The notes under the pieces were generated by a model, which saw only the letters and a program-made list of their open reading frames with translations, did no database searches and was not told the DNA's origin. 64,000 nucleotides of DNA from contig OY987228.1 in NCBI GenBank assembly GCA_963920705.1, forward strand, positions 13,809,187 through 13,873,186. Reading direction: 5' to 3'. Shown here one piece after another: positions 47,990-60,240 of this stretch (within the stretch, counting starts at the first letter, position 1; every line of letters starts with the position of its first letter). Position numbers and translations under genes: made by a program. Source of the stretch: Odiellus spinosus. Lineage: Eukaryota > Arthropoda > Arachnida > Opiliones > Phalangiidae.

Positions 47990-48520
47990 TTTCATTATTT
48001 AAATAGTAGCAAACCTGGAAGATTTATTTGTACAAAATAATGGGTTATCATACATCACAATGATTTAAAAATCAAAATAAATCCAGATTTGTATTATGGT
48101 TTCATGCATTTGAAAAAGAGGTTTTAACACGAGTTTATGCACTTTGAGAAATTGGTTTTTCACGAGGTTACAAGTTTGTTAACTTTAATTTTAGTACAAA
48201 GTTATGGGTTTGAAAAGAGGTTTTTAACAAGTTTATGATTTTGGTTTTTAAAAGAAGTTCATTAATTTGGAAAAGAAAGCTTTTTATAAGACGTTTATGC
48301 ATTTTGAGAAAGATGGGTTTTATGGATTTTGAGAAATGGAATTTTATCACAAATATATGAATACGTTAGTTTTAATCACAAATTTATGGGTTTAGTATTT
48401 ACCACAAAGATGGGTTTCAAAAAGGCCTTTTACAACAAACTTATTTTTAAATACTAATAATGAGTCTTTAATTACTAATAATAAACCATTAAATACTAAT
48501 TGTGAATAATGATTTATATA
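47990..48520 (+). repeat. Degenerate GGTTTT/TTTATG repeats
   Basis: Loose repeats of motifs such as AAGTTTATGNNTTTTGA and GGTTTTTAACA(A/C), about 40-50 bp apart. They grade into the 21-bp satellite. The derived Lys/Phe-rich frame is not a gene. Confidence 0.55.
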
Positions 48521-48524
48521 AAAT

Positions 48525-49545
48525 TACTATGAATTATTTATTACTAAATATGAATTATTTATTACTAAATATGAATTAAATATTACTAAATATGAATTAA
48601 ATATTACTAAATATGAATTAAATATTACTAAATATGAATTAAATATTACTAAATATGAATTAAATATTACTAAATATGAATTAAATATTACTAAATATGA
48701 ATTAAATATTACTAAATATGAATTAAATATTACTAATTATGAATTAAATATTACTAATTATGAATTAAATATTACTAATTATGAATTAAATATTACTAAT
48801 TATGAATTAAATATTACTAATTATGAATTAAATATTACTAATTATGAATTAAATATTACTAATTATGAATTAAATATTACTAATTATGAATTAAATATTA
48901 CTAATTATGAATTAAATATTACTAATTATGAATTAAATATTACTAATTATGAATTAAATATTACTAATTATGAATTAAATATTACTAATTATGAATTAAA
49001 TATTACTAATTATGAATTAAATATTACTAATTATGAATTAAATATTACTAATTATGAATTAAATATTACTAATTATGAATTAAATATTACTAATTATGAA
49101 TTAAATATTACTAATTATGAATTAAATATTACTAATTATGAATTAAATATTACTAATTATGAATTAAATATTACTAATTATGAATTAAATATTACTAATT
49201 ATGAATTAAATATTACTAATTATGAATTAAATATTACTAATTATGAATTATTAATTATTTAATACGAATTATTAATTATTTAATACGAATTATTAATTAT
49301 TTAATACGAATTATTAATTATTTAATACGAATTATTAATTATTTAATACGAATTATTAATTATTTAATACGAATTATTAATTATTTAATACGAATTATTA
49401 ATTATTTAATACGAATTATTAATTATTTAATACGAATTATTAATTATTTAATACGAATTATTAATTATTTAATACGAATTATTAATTATTTAATACGAAT
49501 TATTAATTATTTAATACGAATTATTTAATACGAATTATTAATAAG
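48525..49545 (+). repeat. 21-bp AT-rich satellite in three variant blocks, about 48 copies
   Basis: Block 1 (to about 48725) repeats ATTACTAAATATGAATTAAA+T. Block 2 (to about 49245) repeats ATTACTAATTATGAATTAAA+T. Block 3 (to about 49545) repeats ATTATTAATTATTTAATACG+A. The period stays 21 bp throughout and units inside a block are almost identical. The first few units of block 1 carry ATTATTT in place of ATTAAAT. This points to successive rounds of expansion of single variants. Confidence 0.95.
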
Positions 49546-49574
49546 AGAAATTAATCCAGTAATTATTAAATTCT

Positions 49575-49760
49575 GATCTAGTATTAATAATCCATGAAAA
49601 ATCCATTTTAATTATAATTGGTCTAATCATAGTTAATTTGATTCTATCATCAATAAATTTCAATCAGTCATAAAGCTTTAAATAAATTTAATCACTTTTA
49701 TTGGTAAAATTATGATTAATTTTAATTTAGATTAGGATTAGCTTCATCGATTAGATTTAT
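49575..49760 (+). repeat. Dispersed AT-rich repeat, second copy
   Basis: Matches 12430-12650 in order: AAAAATCCATTTTAATTATA, CTAATCATAGTTAATTTGAT, TCTATCATCAATAAA and TCATAAAGCTT. It lies inside the CACTA-like element. Confidence 0.6.
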
Positions 49761-50191
49761 TTTTGATTATATTTAAATTATAATTATTAAAATGGAATTA
49801 AGCGTTTAAACTGTGTTAATCGATTTTATCATAATTAAATTAATCTTCTTCATCATTGTTCGATTGTCACGTGAATCAAAATATTATGTCTAAAATTCTG
49901 TTCGCCAAAGCATTTTCTACCGCTGGCAGCCAGTGTCAGTTAAAATTTCAAACCAGTGGGGTTATTTTTTCATGGTGATTTTCAGTCAACACTTTCTACC
50001 CCATCCTCCCTTTGCGGTAAGCCTGATAAAGAAAAATTCTTCACTCCACTGCTCTGTATAATACAACAACGGTTGTTAAAAGCCTCCTCCATTCGATCCT
50101 TGCTTTTACGTGTCGGAACCACAGGTCGGTTCTTGCCCTGTAGTTGGATTAGACCAACACTTCTGTTCTGCCGTTAATAGTCTCATGTGTA

Positions 50192-50275
50192 GGCCTTGGT
50201 AGCTCAGTTGGTTAGAGTGTGGGACAGTTACTGAACGACCCTGAGGTGTGTCTTATGTTGTCATATCAGGATTCC
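50192..50275 (+). repeat. tRNA-like fragment (possible SINE head or tRNA pseudogene)
   Basis: GGCCTTGGTAGCTCAGTTGG followed by TTAGAGTGTGGGACAG resembles the 5' half of a tRNA and carries a perfect A-box (TAGCTCAGTTGG). No proper B-box (GGTTCGAATCC) or closing acceptor stem follows, so it is not a working tRNA gene. Flanking sequence has short direct repeats such as GGTTGTTAAAA followed by CCT(C/T)CTCCAT at 50068 and 50307. Confidence 0.6.
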
Positions 50276-51174
50276 TGTTTATCCACTTAAATCATGTTTA
50301 AACCGTACCTAATGGTTGTTAAAAACCTTCTCCATACCATGTTATTCTATCTTTTAGGACAGTGATCGGCAGAATAAACTTTCCCTTTTCTGTTATATCA
50401 GAATCACATTCAGTTTGTTCCTGAAAAAATAAGAGTCCTTCACTCCTTCTTCAAGTTGAAATAACTAGCAAAGGCTTAAGCTTGATAGGATTATGCTAAG
50501 CAGCTAACATACTCGTGAAGGAATTATTGCATATGTTCGAAACTTGAAATTTGGAAAATCATGAAGATTTATAACATATATAAATTAATAGATATGCCTA
50601 CCTTTCAATCTGCGTTTCAGCAACCTTCGATTTCAAAGAGTTAAATACAAGTTAAGCTTGCGCCTAAATTGATGGCTCGGTCGCGTCTCTACTACGAAGA
50701 AAACAGAGAGAATACTTAAACGAAGGAGGTGAAAGAGACTGCCCGTTTTCCCGTTCTAACGCGCTTACCGCTTATTGTGCGCTAGGTACAAGCTTCCACT
50801 CGTTTGTTACTCACTCAGAGATAGATATCACCTCCGCCAAAAAGTGACGCGGCACCAAGCGTTATTCTCTCGTCAAGGTTGCTAGAGATATTTCGCTGGG
50901 TTCTAGTCTCCCGAGCGTTAACATTTGAATCCACAAAAATACAATTTAAACCTTGGGGCGCTTGTTTTAGTTTACCTTCTATTAATGACATTAGATATTT
51001 TACTTTTCTCCAATTAAGATCCCAATAAAACATTAATATCAACAATATGTATAATAAGACTTACAATGATTTTGGAATAAAATTTCCAGCGTAGTTTTCA
51101 TTTCGCGGGGTTTCCGATTGTTAAGCCTAATTTGACAAAAGTAGGCTTAGGAAAAAAATTTCACGAGCTTGGTT
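50276..51174. other. Interior of the CACTA-like element, unremarkable
   Basis: Includes GC-moderate sequence at 50640-50900 with a 76-codon minus-strand frame of no recognised family. Confidence 0.4.
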
Positions 51175-51396
51175 CGATAATACCTTTTGGGGTTTTAAAA
51201 AAGACCTTCTTTACTCATTAAATACCCTTCGGAAGTCGAAAATACCCTAATGGTATTGAAAAGAACCCTTAAAAATTCTTAGGGTGTGTTTAAGCGCCAT
51301 CGGTAGTACTAATAAATACCTTAAGGTGTTTTTCCATTAAAAGTACCTTTTAAGGCGTTTAAAACGACCCCAAAAATACCTTCATTTTTTACAGTG

Positions 51397-51727
51397 CATG
51401 ACCCTGATGTCACCGTTAAAATTGATTTCTTTGCGTAGATAAATTACTTAAAGTCGCCAACACGGAGTCGGCGCTAGTTTCAGGTGTTGCTTGTACTTAA
51501 ACTGCCTCCCTATACTGATATAAGTCCCTTATTTGGTGGAAGCCATGAGGTAAATCGACGATCACCCTAATTTCACTCTTCAAAATGTACATAACCCAAA
51601 TAGTCACCCTTTTCTAATAGATTACCACCGACTTCGTGATCTACATTATAACGCAAATATATGGTTAGTACTTTAAGGGACATAACCAAAACAGAATATC
51701 TCCGCAAATAGTCGAATTTAGTTCATG

Positions 51728-51770
<43 letters not shown>

Positions 51771-54700
51771 ATATAAACCAACAACAAAAAAAAACTTTAC
51801 CAACTAGGCCTATAGGAAAAAAAATACTTTTGTAGCCCTAAGAGATACTTTTTTTCTGATGTTGTTGGGCTGCCTTCGCGTAGTAGATAGAAAGAAATAA
51901 GAAATAGAGAAAGAGCGTAGCGAGAGAGGAGATATAAGGATACGGATGGAGCTAGATAGAAAAAAAAAAAAAAAAAAAAGAATAGTTGTCGTACAACTTG
52001 TCCAACAAGGTCTTCCCAGAGTCGTCAAAACCTAGAAATAAAGTACGAGGAGGCGTCTTTCGCCAGCACTGTCGTCGCCGCTCGCCCCGTAGCTATATAT
52101 ACGCTCCCTTTTTATTCCAAACGTCTTTTCCTAGCTCTACCAGTCAACCCAAAATACTTTTCCGTACATATAAAAGGAGTTGGTGGAGGTTAGGGTTAGA
52201 TTCCGAAAAAAAAACTTTTTTTCCTGGATTGCCCCAAAGGTTTCCCGCGTATCCAAGCCAGCGTAACGATCGACCTCGAGCGAGAAGAGTGAGAGAGAAA
52301 GAGAAATAAGAAAAGCTAGACTAGACCTACTGCGTAGAAGACGACTTCTTTCTTGGCGTCCGCGCGAAAGGTGCCGAAAGTCATCGTTATCCGATGAGAG
52401 AAGACGCTAAGATTCTCTGCCCCTTCTATACCCCCTAGATCCCTAGCTAACCCTACTTTTACTGCACGGTGGTCGTCAGCTTCCATCATCCTTTCCCGTA
52501 CCACGCGGCTTTCTTCGAGGGAGGCGCGAGTTACAGGCGCTGTTCAAATTATTTGAGTCATAGTCGCGAAGTTGCGGGGCGAGAAAAAAACCGTTCTATT
52601 CGGTAGTTTGGAAACTAAACCTTCGTAGGTTCGCTAGCGTTAACTGACGCGAATCGTACCGATACCGGTAGCTAGCTATAAGGCCCCGGGTTCGATGAGC
52701 GGCGGTCCGGGAGAGATAAATCGTTAAAAAGAAGTAGAAAGAAGAGAACAGAGGGAGAGAAAAAAAGAAGAAAAAACTTGGCAATTGGGTTGAAAAGAGA
52801 AGAAAAAAAAAAGAATCAGAGAACCTTCAAAGAATAGCGAGTGAAGAAAAAAGAAAAGAATTGGGGAGGGAAAAAAAGGATATCACTTAGTTTCGGATTT
52901 TTCTCTTTTTTTATTTTGGTATATTGTATATATATATTGGTTCAGAGTACTGGGTAAGGGTGGACTTTCTTTCCAGTAACTTTTCTTTCTTCAATCAATG
53001 GGTGCTGATAGTTCTTATATATATATTTTGAATTTGGACAAGACCTGGCTAGCCATTCCTCCCTCCCTTTTTCAGATTTAATCATGATACTTTTTGGGCG
53101 AAGGTTTATATCATCATTTTACGCTCAAATATATATAGAAGTTCGCCCTTTGACTCGGAGACTGAGGTAATAAAGGGAATGGCAGGGAAGCAAAGAGAAA
53201 GAGTGAAATAAACCTAATGACGTCATTGAAAAGCACTTTTTTTTCATCCCTAGGGCCTTTCAGTTATAGCTTTCAGTCTATTGCGTGTAAGGAAGTGTAC
53301 ACGCGAACAGCGACTGTAATTTGGCCTTAATGTTGTCTCAATAAATCATATTTTCGTTTAAGGGTTGCTTAAAACATTTGCGCACGGTCGTTATTTTTAA
53401 CTGAAAGGAAAGATGAATGGCCTACTTGCCGAAGTTATGTGAAAGAGAGACCGGGTATATTGAACTCTTAAATTAGTTATAATTTGACGTTATTTTCGAA
53501 AATATGCCTATTATATACGCTTCAATGGTCACTAGATGTTTCTGAACATTAAATGAACTAGTTAAACGATTTACATACAATACACACGAGCAAAAGTTTA
53601 CAAAGGGCAAGTTCTTTAAGTCCCCTTTTCTAAAGTCCCGTCGTTAACTTAATTTACTAGTTCTAAATGGGTAAATTATTATTTGCAAATTTAAAATTTG
53701 AAAAGTGAACAATTTGCTAAAAGAGGTCAAAGTTTAACGTTTTAAATAGTCTACTTTTCAATCGTTATTCGTGTTTGCCGTCGTTAAGGATATAATTGTA
53801 ATTTTCCTTATCAATGCAAAGTCAAATGGTCAAGCATTTAATGAAAAGTATTAAATTTTTTCACGAGTGTTAGGGGTGGTTTAGTCAGAAATTAGAATTT
53901 CATTTAAAATCAAAGAAATTCAAATACAGATCATTTTGGGAATACCGATTTGCATGAAAAATTACAGCGATAAACGAGAATAACACCAAAATATCGCCAG
54001 AGAGTCCGATATCTATTTGAATTTGATTTCGTCACTCTCGCTTCAGCGTTATCGCTCATTGATAAATCATTTCAAATATCGCTTTCATGAAAACTAGGCT
54101 TAACTAGGAGCAATGGAACTTATAAGCGGTGAACGAGTTCAAAGTCTCGGTAACATTTTCCCAATGGGGAAAGAGTGTAAAAATAAATTCGCTGAAAAAA
54201 GTCAACATTTTATTAAGTTGTTACGCGTGCTTAGTAAAAACATCACCAATATAAAAATTGGTAGATAAACAGCCTATATATTTAATTCGCTTCAAATGAA
54301 CAAAAACCCCGGTAAATATTTACCCACATACAGTGATATCCAAAAGAAACTTTTCCTTTTATACGGAGTCAGCCTTAAAAAAATTAAAGTTCTTTATAGA
54401 TACGACCTTACATTACACAAAATAGTTGAATAAAAAAAATTAAAAATACTGAATATTCTTGTATATTTAATAAAGATAAATATTAATGAATTGAGGAATC
54501 TATTTACCAAACAAACTTATCGAAACGAGACTAAACAGAGGGAGAGTCACGAATGATAAACATTCCCAGCTTTTCAAATTTGGGTCTTTTACCCCAAAAT
54601 TGTTCAGAAAGCGCCATAGCAACCCCCGAGAGAATTCTCCATATATTTTACAGCTATACAGATATCACCCCTAGAACTTTCATAAATCCGAGTCGGCATT

Positions 54701-55640
54701 GAATCTTTATCAGTGGATATAAATTTATATCTGTGTCAAACGGTTTTTGCAAAACTTCCATCTATTCTTTAAGGTTATGTATTAATCCGCCGCTGCTTTC
54801 GCTACTTCGCAAACTTAGGTTGACCAAATTGCGTAACAGGCTGTAGGTGAGGGGTAAATGTTTCCAGATATAGATAGCAGATTGAATAGTATTTTTGTAA
54901 AGCTTCGATCCCCGCCATTTATACTTTTAGATACATAGAGAATTTTAGTTCATCCACGGATAAAAGGTGAATAAGGTTATGGTAGGGGCTGGAGAGCAAA
55001 CAGGTTTAACCGTAACTTATAGAGAGCTACGTATCTTGAAATCTTTCTATATACTAATCCCTACTCGTTGGATAGTCTTTGTAGTTTATTCGCGTGAAAT
55101 GCCTGAATAGAGACGTGATAGGGGAGTGAGAAAAAATTGGTAAAAGGGAGCCTAAACGTTTATTACCCTGGTACCTTTAATTGTATTAATAACCCCTCTA
55201 TGGATGAAAGATAAAACGAACCGTTCTTCGATAGAAGACGAGGTGTTAGTACAGGATCATTGGAAGATTCCAGGAAGAAAAAAAATCTATCCCGATTTAA
55301 TGCTATAATAGGGCAACATTATAGGACCTCTTTCTAAAAAATTCTGGGATCGAGATCTATATAAAAAGAGATATTGCTTGATGGGAAGTATTGCGGAACT
55401 ACGGATGCTATAGTTTCTCCGGATCGCTCCCCAATCCCAGAAAAAAAAAAGACCCCGTGACGACCGTTTCTCTATCTTTCCCTCCTCTTTCTCCCATCTC
55501 TATCTCTCTCGTCCTACGCCTCCCGTTGAGATGGAGACGAACAGTCGGAACAGACTGGCCAAGGATAAGAAAGAAGGATGGATGTCGCCAAAGAAAAATA
55601 AAACAAGAAGACCCTGGACTGTAGACGCGCGATATAATTA
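51397..55640. other. Non-coding; GC- and CpG-richer stretch at 52.05-52.75 kb
   Basis: Contains a 38-bp poly(A) run (51728-51765) and a poly(A) run at 51960-51979. The segment at 52050-52750 has many CG dinucleotides and a CTATATATACGC box, so it could be a promoter or first-exon region. No frame there resembles a known protein. The remainder is AT-rich. Confidence 0.4.
51728..51765 (+). repeat. Poly(A) tract, 38 bp
   Basis: An uninterrupted A run about 330 bp beyond the CACTA-like element. No retroposon body was recognised. Confidence 0.95.
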
Positions 55641-58600
55641 AAATTAAATTTCATGGTAATCAAAATTCGGTTCCGGATTGGTTAAATTTTGAACCAATAA
55701 ATAATTGGTAATTACGTTTATAATTCAATATTACTAAATATTAATCTTATATTTGTTCAGAAAGTATTAAAAATTACGATCTAAATTCTATAAGGTTAAT
55801 CTGTGAAATTAAAGAAAATCAATCTTAATGTTCTTTTCGACTAGAAAAATGCTTTACCAGTCGCGCACTACTGTTCAGAGAGAAAAAAGCCCTCTCAGGA
55901 GCAATCTTTAACGTTAGTTTCCCATAGAACGCCTGTAGAACTGTTGTTTCCGGCGCACATTTTATATTAGGGAAAGATTACATTACAGGGTTTAGATATT
56001 ACACGAGATAAAATCTGTAATTCAAAAAGATCTTAAAAAACAAAAGTAGCTAACTCTACTATTTAATTTAAACTTCGGAGAATTAAAATTTAAAAACGTT
56101 CTCAATTTAAAGTGAGACTGTTACATATTTCTTACGAAGGCAAATGTTTTATTTTATTATAATTTTTTTCTCCGATTTATGACGTAGTTTGATTCTTATA
56201 TTAAAGTTATATTTTAAAGTGAAATTGTCCACATGGATTATATTGTTAGTTTTTTTCATACTATCTAATCCTAAATACTATTTTTACAAAAATATATAAA
56301 TTTATTTCCAATATACGACGTAGTTTTGTTCTGGAACGATAATATTCATAAGAGCTTGGATTAAATACTTCTAACGAAAGATACCATGCGGAAACAGCCG
56401 TATCACGTGTTCCAGAACGCGCAAGAATAAACTGTAGGCTCTATAATGTTACGCGACGTGACATTTTTAATTTAAAAAATTTACCAAAGAATTGTTTTTA
56501 TCCTGTATTTTAATCTATGACATGGGTATATATTTTTGAATAGATTTTTAACTATCTTTCCGAAAACCCTACTCAAATTACATTTGAAACTCGTGAAAAA
56601 TAAGCTTTTTAACGATTATCCAAACAAAAAACTATGCCAAAAGGTGCCTTTCCATATGCGCGATCGTGAAATAGTAAAGAGACGAAGCTGAAGTCGAAAT
56701 TTGAATATTATTTCTCGAGTGTATATCACAAGGGAACAATGAGATTCAGAATTTTGGGGGCGTAGACAAAAGGTTGGTATGGGTTTTTCTCGCCCGCGAG
56801 AGTTTAAAAAACCTGCGGCGATAATTAACCTCGGTTTTCGCCATCGACTTCTCGCATTATAAAGTTTTCTCGAACTTATTGAACGGCACCTTACATATAT
56901 GATACTACAAACTTTTTCATTTCGGTCATTTTTCCGTCTCTGAGCTTGGACTTTCATGCAGCCAAGACTAATTAATACAATCCCCCGTTCTTTATTCCCT
57001 CCCGCGTGAAAAAAGATTTATAGTTGGTCAAAAGGGGTTTTGACGACGAAACATTTTAGGCGTACAAAATACAAACTACACTTCGGGAAATAAACTTTCT
57101 CAAACTTTGTGAAGATTATTCAAAAAGAAAATGAGGCTTAAATTTGGGTATTTTTTTAAATAAATCAATACCGTATCTTATACCGAGTATAGTAGGTCAA
57201 AAATAAAGGGTTATGACCCCAAAACATTTGGAAATTGGAGCGAAAAAGCAACGGACTTGTCCCTGAGCGGCAAACAAAGGCGTATAATGAATCGGACAAA
57301 CACGATGAGAATTTCTATAGGACGGACTATTCGGAAACCTCGCGGGAGGATTCTCGAAAAAAAAAAAAAAAAAAAAAGGAAAAGAGAGAGAGATGGGGAT
57401 GTGACTGGTGATGTTTATACCAGGGGTATCTCTTCTCCTTGGCTTCACTATCATCGATTTTGAGGGGGGGGGGAATGCATTTCTAGTATTAGTTGGCGTG
57501 TATAGCGTTGCCGAATGTGCCTCACTCACTCACTCTTTCCTCAGAGTTTTCCAGTTCTGCTCGTTTGAAACTAGCCCCGAGCGTGGGCTTATCTGACTTT
57601 CCCCCTTATATTTTAGGTTTCTAATACTCATTCCATCATTCCCTTCCCTTTTTTGACTATATCCTTTCGTTAAAGAGAGGCTGAAATAATATTAGAGACG
57701 TCTTTGATACTTTTTAGTTACGCAATAAACATGTTTTTCGTCCATCGCTACTAGATTTTGTCAAACCCTTCTAAATTTTGTCCATCCCTACTAGATTTTC
57801 TAGCTTTATTGCCCACCGTGTTGACTTTTCGTGTTTATCTCTACTAGATTTGTAATTAAAACCCAGCGTGCATCTAGATTAAATTCGGCCGAGGTCGAAA
57901 ATCCACTCGAAACATTTTAACGCAAAACCCACTTAGACTCAAAAAACTTGGGCCACGGTTTAAATTAAAAACTTAACTTCCACCGCTAAAACATGTCGTC
58001 CCGTTGCGTAACTAGGGTGGCCCAACGAACCATCTTGTTTTTATCCTAGAATTAAGCCTAATGAACCGTATAATCGATAACACTACATTTCATTCAACTT
58101 CGAGAAGATCATAAATGTAGCGGAAATGTATTGAGGGAGATGAAATACTTCGAATCAGTGTCGACAAGATCATAGCTTTCATAGCGCTATCTTGTTCGAA
58201 TGTTGAATGGAGTGAAAATAGTGTGAAAATTACAGTTTGTTCGATCGAAATATATGACCTCTCAATTTTATAGCGGTCTTAATATACTGATAACAAAGTA
58301 TAAAACTCCTTGGTTACATTGTTTCCACCACGAAAAAGTCCTAAATACACGATTTTAGTATTTCAATGCTTGCGTTCGACGCTTTGGGAGGCTGAAATTT
58401 CAACCTCGTTGGGTATTTGTTCCCTTAAAAACTTAACTTCAAGACCGGGTAGAAAAATCGACGAGAAATTCAGCGAAACGTACCAAAACAGAGTTCGCCC
58501 AATGACCGATACTAGAAAGCCAATTTTCTTAACTTGTTAAAATGATCACTTGGTCAGGGGGGTAGAGACGTAAGGGATATTTTCCAATCCGTGCAAAGCA

Positions 58601-60240
58601 TTTATGGTAGCGCCTCTTTAACTTCCTTCCAAGGTTAAAACCGAGTATTCCATGGAGAAATAAAAGGGGAAATCTAATTTCCTAAACATATAACTAATTA
58701 GTTTGATTAATTAGCTAATTTAAGCAAAATTTTATTAGGCGTGACTTGAGGAAAACGTCTCCCGAGATTTATAAGACAAAGACAGGAAGGTTTCGAAGTC
58801 TAAACTATATGTTAAAGGTCAAGTTACGTGACAGTGATTGAGAATATACAGCCAATTATGTATCACTCCTCAGTTGAGTTGAGAGATGAATGTCCTGTCC
58901 GTTCAGGATCAAAGTAAAGTCACTATTACTAAAGACTTTATTTATTATAGTAATCAAGTTATAAAAATAAATATTTTATAGATGGAAAAAGGCGGGAATT
59001 TAATAATACTAGTTTATATAGTTTTCTGATTTTCAGGAAAAAAATAAAATTTGGAAAATTTACGAAAATTGAAAAATAAAACATGGAAGATTTTTAAAAA
59101 ACGTTTTCAAAAATGAGAAAAGTTATCTTTAAAAAGTGTTAAAATGCCATTAATGCTCTAACTCAAATAAATTTTATTATAAAAATTATTTAAGGGCTTT
59201 TTTAAATTTTGTTTTCTGAAAATAGACCTCGGTAATTTTGCAACTTACAACTCAATCACCTTCCCTTTAAACAAAAAGATTCATTCGTAATCTCTCCCTC
59301 GGCGGTTGAGCGGCGGCGTATATTACACAAGGTATTACTATCATTACAATACGCTCGAGTTACGTCCATTCCGACACAGGGCGCGAGAGAGAGTCCCCTC
59401 TTTGAATTCCAACAAATTCTTCGCGTCCCTTCTGTGATATAATATAGACAATTATATTGCCACCGTAAGCCGCCCATCTCGGCTATATTTCTAGAGCATC
59501 AGCCCTGATACCATTGGCTCTTTTTTTCTCAACCAAAGAGACAGACATGGTACGGAGAAAGAGAAAAGGGGAATATATATAGAGAAGGAAAGAGAGAGAA
59601 AACCTTTGATTAAAAACCTCCGGAAGATTTTTAATTAACAGAGAAGTGAAACGGTATTAAATAAAGACTGGAAAAGCTTTTCTCGAATCTCTCCAAATAT
59701 ACTCTCATTTAGATGTACTCTTTTTTAATAAGAAATGACTTTTCTTCTTTTGAAAAAGGACGAGACAGAGCTAAGATGGATCAAAACTATTTCCAAGTGG
59801 AAGTAAAATTGATATTGATTCTAAATACTGTATCCAGTTAATGTTGGCTGTTAATTATTCAATCAGTATAAAATAACAATCATTTAGTGGGCGTGTAACA
59901 GTACCTTTAGAAAATAATTTGAAATAACGTTCGGGACGTGTGAACTTTAAAATCTTTGCCAAAACAGTTTCAGCTAGAGATTCTTCACGCAGAGAAGATT
60001 CTCGACGGGGTATATATCGGAGGGTTATACGCTTTAGTTGTTATACCTCGGATGAGTAGATTGGGTTGAATAGTTTGATGTGTATAGTGAGCGAAATACG
60101 CTTGGTCGTTGCTGTGGGGAGAGGGGAGGATAGAGGATGGACTTCCCGGGTGGTTTATTGAAACGTACATAATGGTACACTAATTAATGCAATCGGTACA
60201 ACACCACCCGCAGAATCTGTATTATAACGGATAAATGTAA
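55641..60240. other. Non-coding; short degenerate repeat at 57.74-57.87 kb
   Basis: A motif T(C)CAT(C)CCTACTAGATTTT recurs three to four times in 57740-57860 with a loose period near 40-50 bp. A poly(A) run sits at 57358-57376. The 113-codon frame at 56616-56957 (-) is Arg-rich and matches no family I know. Confidence 0.4.

Larger units (their letters stand above)
47444..51396. mobile_element. 3.95-kb CACTA/EnSpm-like non-autonomous element
   Basis: Left end CACTGTAAAAAATAAAGG and right end CCTTCATTTTTTACAGTG are inverted with one mismatch in 18. Both termini are followed by dense subterminal copies of AATACC(TTT) and GGTATT in both orientations (47470-47970 and 51175-51385), a layout typical of CACTA elements. 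Only a 2-bp CA is shared at the flanks. A CACTA element should give 3 bp, and the flanking triplets here (ACA and CAT) differ. The interior is a 1-kb satellite, an AT-rich repeat and a tRNA-like fragment. No transposase frame is visible. Confidence 0.65.

Noticed and set aside
48525-49545. CRISPR-like array
   Set aside because: Contiguous 21-bp tandem units with no unique spacers, in a eukaryotic context.
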